From Alistipes sp. (GTDB lineage Bacteria > Bacteroidota > Bacteroidia > Bacteroidales > Rikenellaceae), in the NCBI GenBank assembly GCA_017630735.1, contig JAGBUS010000026.1, positions 1 through 38,473 on the forward strand: a DNA stretch of 38,473 bases, written 5' to 3'. The notes below the pieces were generated by a model, which worked only from the letters and a program-made list of their open reading frames with translations, had not been told where the DNA came from and made no database searches. The position numbers were made by a program, and so were the translations under genes. Positions 36,509-38,473 of this stretch are shown here, in pieces. Position 1 is the stretch's first letter. Each line of letters starts with the position of its first letter.

Positions 36509-36537
36509 CAAAGATACAAAGATTTTTCGTATCTTTG
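36509..36537. promoter_or_regulatory. Divergent -7 elements forming an inverted repeat between glgB and the POT gene
   Basis: Minus strand TATCTTTG (36516-36509) faces glgB; plus strand TATCTTTG (36530-36537) faces the transporter. Together CAAAGATAC/GTATCTTTG form perfect 9-bp arms with an 11-bp centre. Neither promoter has a clear -33 TTTG. Confidence 0.6.
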
Positions 36538-36612
36538 TCCATTATGTTATATTATTTATATAACAACTGATAACTAAAACTAATTCATTATACTAACTAA
36601 AACTATTTTACT

Positions 36613-38148
36613 ATGTTCAAAGGACATCCTAAAGGTCTTTTAGCAGCGGCTCTAAGTAACATGGGCGAGCGTTTCGGTTACTACATTATGAACGCCGTTC
36701 TCGTATTGTTCCTCTGCTCGAAGTTTGGTTTGAGCGAGGAGACAAGTTCTCTTATCTACTCATTCTTCTATGCTGGTATCTACATTTTGGCGTTGGTAGG
36801 TGGTTATATCGCCGACAAGACCCAGAACTACAAGGGTACTATTATGGCGGGTTTGATGGTGATGGCAACAGGTTATGTATTGCTATCTATTCCTATCCTT
36901 GCTACATCTGGCAACATCTCATGGTTGCTTCCTCTAACATGTTTGGCACTCTTCATCATCGCCTTTGGTAATGGTCTTTTCAAGGGTAACCTTCAGGCTA
37001 TCGTAGGTCAGATGTACGACAACCTTGAGGCTGAGGCTGCAAAGAATGGCGAGGAGGCGTTGAAGGCTGCTAAATATAAGCGTGACTCTGGTTTCCAGAT
37101 CTTCTACGTGTTTATCAACATTGGTGGTGTTATAGCTCCTTTCGTAGCACCGTTGTTGCGTGAGTGGTGGTTGAAGGCACACGATATGCTCTACAACGCA
37201 CAGCTTCCAGCTCTTTGCCACCAGTTCCAGGAGACAGGCGAGTTGAACGATAAGCTTATCCTTTTGGCTTCTGATTCAAGCTTGCAGCCTGTTAACGACA
37301 TGGCTACATTCTGCAGCGACTATCTCCAGATCTTCAATGAGGGTATCCACTACTCATTCATTGCATCTGTAACAGCTATGCTTATCTCATTGACTATCTT
37401 TATTGCTACTCGCAAGCGTTTCCCAACTCCTGCAAAGAAGGCTGCGGCAACAAATGTAGACTACACTCCTGAGGAGCGTATGGCAGCAGCTAAGGAGATT
37501 AAGCAGCGTATGTACGCATTGTTCGCAGTACTTGCTATCGCTATCTTCTTCTGGTTTGCATTCCACCAGAATGGTACATCACTATCAATGTTCGCGCGCG
37601 ACTTCGTGAAGTCTGATAGCGTAGCTCCAGAGGTATGGCAGGCACTTAACCCATTCTACGTGATTATTCTTACTCCAATTATTATGTGGGTATTTGGTGC
37701 TCTTGGTCGCCGTGGTATCTACATCTCTACTCCACGTAAGATTGCTATCGGTATGGCTATCACAGGTATAGCATACGTATTCCTTGCTGCTTACTCATAC
37801 TTCATGGGCTATCCATCAGCTACTGAGGCACGTGCCGAGGGCGTTGTACTCTCAGGTCCATGGGTATTGTTGGTACTATACTTCTTCTTGACCGTAGCAG
37901 AGTTGTTTATCTCTCCACTTGGTCTATCATTCGTATCAAAGGTTGCTCCTAAGCACATGCTTGGTCTTTGCCAGGGCTTGTGGCTTGGTGCTACAGCGGT
38001 AGGTAACCTTCTTTTGTGGATTGGTCCACTTATCTACAATGCAGCTCCTATCTGGGTTTGCTGGACAGTATTCCTTGCAGTATGCCTCATTTCGATGGGT
38101 ATAATGTTGGGTATGGTTAAGTGGTTGGAGAAAGTTACCAACGCATAA
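36613..38148 (+). CDS. POT/PTR-family proton-coupled transporter (peptide MFS)
   Basis: 511 residues with about 12-14 predicted membrane helices. N-terminal POT signature MGERFGYYIM (residues 17-26) followed by FFYAGIYILALVGGYIADKT, the MFS/POT loop motif. FGNGLFKGNLQAIVGQMYD and FYVFINIGGVIAPFVAP are family motifs. The conserved ExxERFxYY proton-coupling motif reads NxxERFGYY, with Asn16 at the first Glu. This branch is common in Bacteroidetes, as I recall; substrates may be di/tripeptides or something else. Inner membrane. A paralog starts 284 nt downstream. Confidence 0.92.
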   Translation: MFKGHPKGLLAAALSNMGERFGYYIMNAVLVLFLCSKFGLSEETSSLIYSFFYAGIYILALVGGYIADKTQNYKGTIMAGLMVMATGYVLLSIPILATSGNISWLLPLTCLALFIIAFGNGLFKGNLQAIVGQMYDNLEAEAAKNGEEALKAAKYKRDSGFQIFYVFINIGGVIAPFVAPLLREWWLKAHDMLYNAQLPALCHQFQETGELNDKLILLASDSSLQPVNDMATFCSDYLQIFNEGIHYSFIASVTAMLISLTIFIATRKRFPTPAKKAAATNVDYTPEERMAAAKEIKQRMYALFAVLAIAIFFWFAFHQNGTSLSMFARDFVKSDSVAPEVWQALNPFYVIILTPIIMWVFGALGRRGIYISTPRKIAIGMAITGIAYVFLAAYSYFMGYPSATEARAEGVVLSGPWVLLVLYFFLTVAELFISPLGLSFVSKVAPKHMLGLCQGLWLGATAVGNLLLWIGPLIYNAAPIWVCWTVFLAVCLISMGIMLGMVKWLEKVTNA

Positions 38149-38187
38149 TATATACGAAGCTGTCTAACAAGGCTGCTTTATCGTTAC

Positions 38188-38238
38188 GCTCGCTCTCAAA
38201 ATGCTCATTTACGACCAGTAAACTCCGCTTTTTCGAGC
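38188..38238 (+). other. Structured element in the POT 3' UTR
   Basis: Outer arms GCTCG (38188-38192) and CGAGC (38234-38238), AAAA/TTTT, and an inner TTTAC-GACCA-GTAAA hairpin (38208-38222) separated by a roughly symmetric internal loop. It lies between the stop codon and a terminator, as does the slyD element at 1149-1205. Confidence 0.5.
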
Positions 38239-38284
38239 TTCGCAAGTCTAAAATCAGCTCTTGTTATACAACTTCTTGCAAATT

Positions 38285-38320
38285 GGGATTGCCTAACAGT
38301 TGGGCAATCCCTTTACTTTG
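38285..38320 (+). terminator. Rho-independent terminator after the POT gene
   Basis: GGGATTGCC (38285-38293) and GGCAATCCC (38303-38311) form a perfect 9-bp stem with a 9-nt loop. TTTACTTTG follows; the U-tract is short. Confidence 0.78.
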
Positions 38321-38432
38321 TATATGCCTAAAATTTTGGTTTTTAACTTTTTTGTTCGTATCTTCGCCACCGATTTGTGTTATTTTTGTAACAATTAACA
38401 AATTATATTATATTAACTAAAAACTTTTATCT

Positions 38433-38473
38433 ATGTTCAAAGGACATCCTAAAGGTCTTTACGCCTTAGCCCT
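38433..38473 (+). CDS. Second POT-family transporter, 5' end only
   Basis: Reads MFKGHPKGLYALA before the window ends. The first 28 nt are identical to those at 36613, and the leader (TTAACTAAAAACTTTTATCT against CTAACTAAAACTATTTTACT) is similar, so this is a tandem paralog of the preceding gene. Length, completeness and substrate cannot be judged. Confidence 0.85.
   Translation, partial: MFKGHPKGLYALA

Overview
The window is a stretch of ordinary chromosome from a Bacteroidales bacterium. The evidence is Bacteroidetes-type promoters (TTTG or TTG, 19-20 bp, then TAnnTTTG), AT-rich leaders without Shine-Dalgarno sequences, surface lipoproteins, GH97 and GH53 glycosidases, and an RND efflux operon with a PG0541-type partner. 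A gut Rikenellaceae/Alistipes-like source is a guess from gene content and codon use (strong GAG/AAG preference); the sequence alone does not fix the genus. I see no insertion sequence, prophage, CRISPR array or integrase. Nearly all coding capacity is in intact genes and I found no clear frameshift.

Layout. 1-230: a minus-strand tRNA-Thr/tRNA-Tyr unit with a clear promoter and an intercistronic hairpin; tRNA-Tyr runs off the left edge. 558-2542: slyD with a Cys-rich tail, then an FMN-dependent nitronate monooxygenase-like gene. 2589-7300 (minus): nitroreductase, GH2 beta-galactosidase, outer-membrane barrel, behind a duplicated promoter. 7531-13151 (minus): a 940-residue lipoprotein of unknown function and a GH13 amylase lipoprotein. 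13299-16319 (minus): murA, tdk, tsaC, thioesterase. 16443-18236: divergent ung and alkaline phosphatase. 18328-20745 (minus): nfo, GH53 galactanase, mntP. 20881-23976 (plus): DUF3078-like protein, S41 protease, small membrane protein. 24031-24538: a gene-free, hairpin-rich stretch. 24539-31206 (minus): TetR, TolC, adaptor, RND pump, PII-like protein, with an operator at the promoter. 31305-36486 (minus): glycogen branching enzyme, degenerate L,D-transpeptidase-LysM lipoprotein, GH97 glucosidase, closely packed. 36613 to the end (plus): a POT-family transporter, then the start of a second copy.

Alpha-glucan use recurs: surface GH13, SusB-like GH97 and branching enzyme, with beta-galactosidase and galactanase for galactosides. 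No SusC/SusD pair lies inside the window. Most of this is conventional. The observations most worth a second look are the YkuD-domain lipoprotein that has lost its catalytic signature, MurA with Asp in place of the fosfomycin-target Cys, the Cys cluster in the nitronate monooxygenase, the duplicated promoter, the 3'-UTR elements of shared architecture, the hairpin-dense intergenic region, and the tandem POT pair. I did not find a clearly new multi-gene system. The glgB/pseudo-transpeptidase/GH97 operon and the amylase/940-residue lipoprotein pair come closest.
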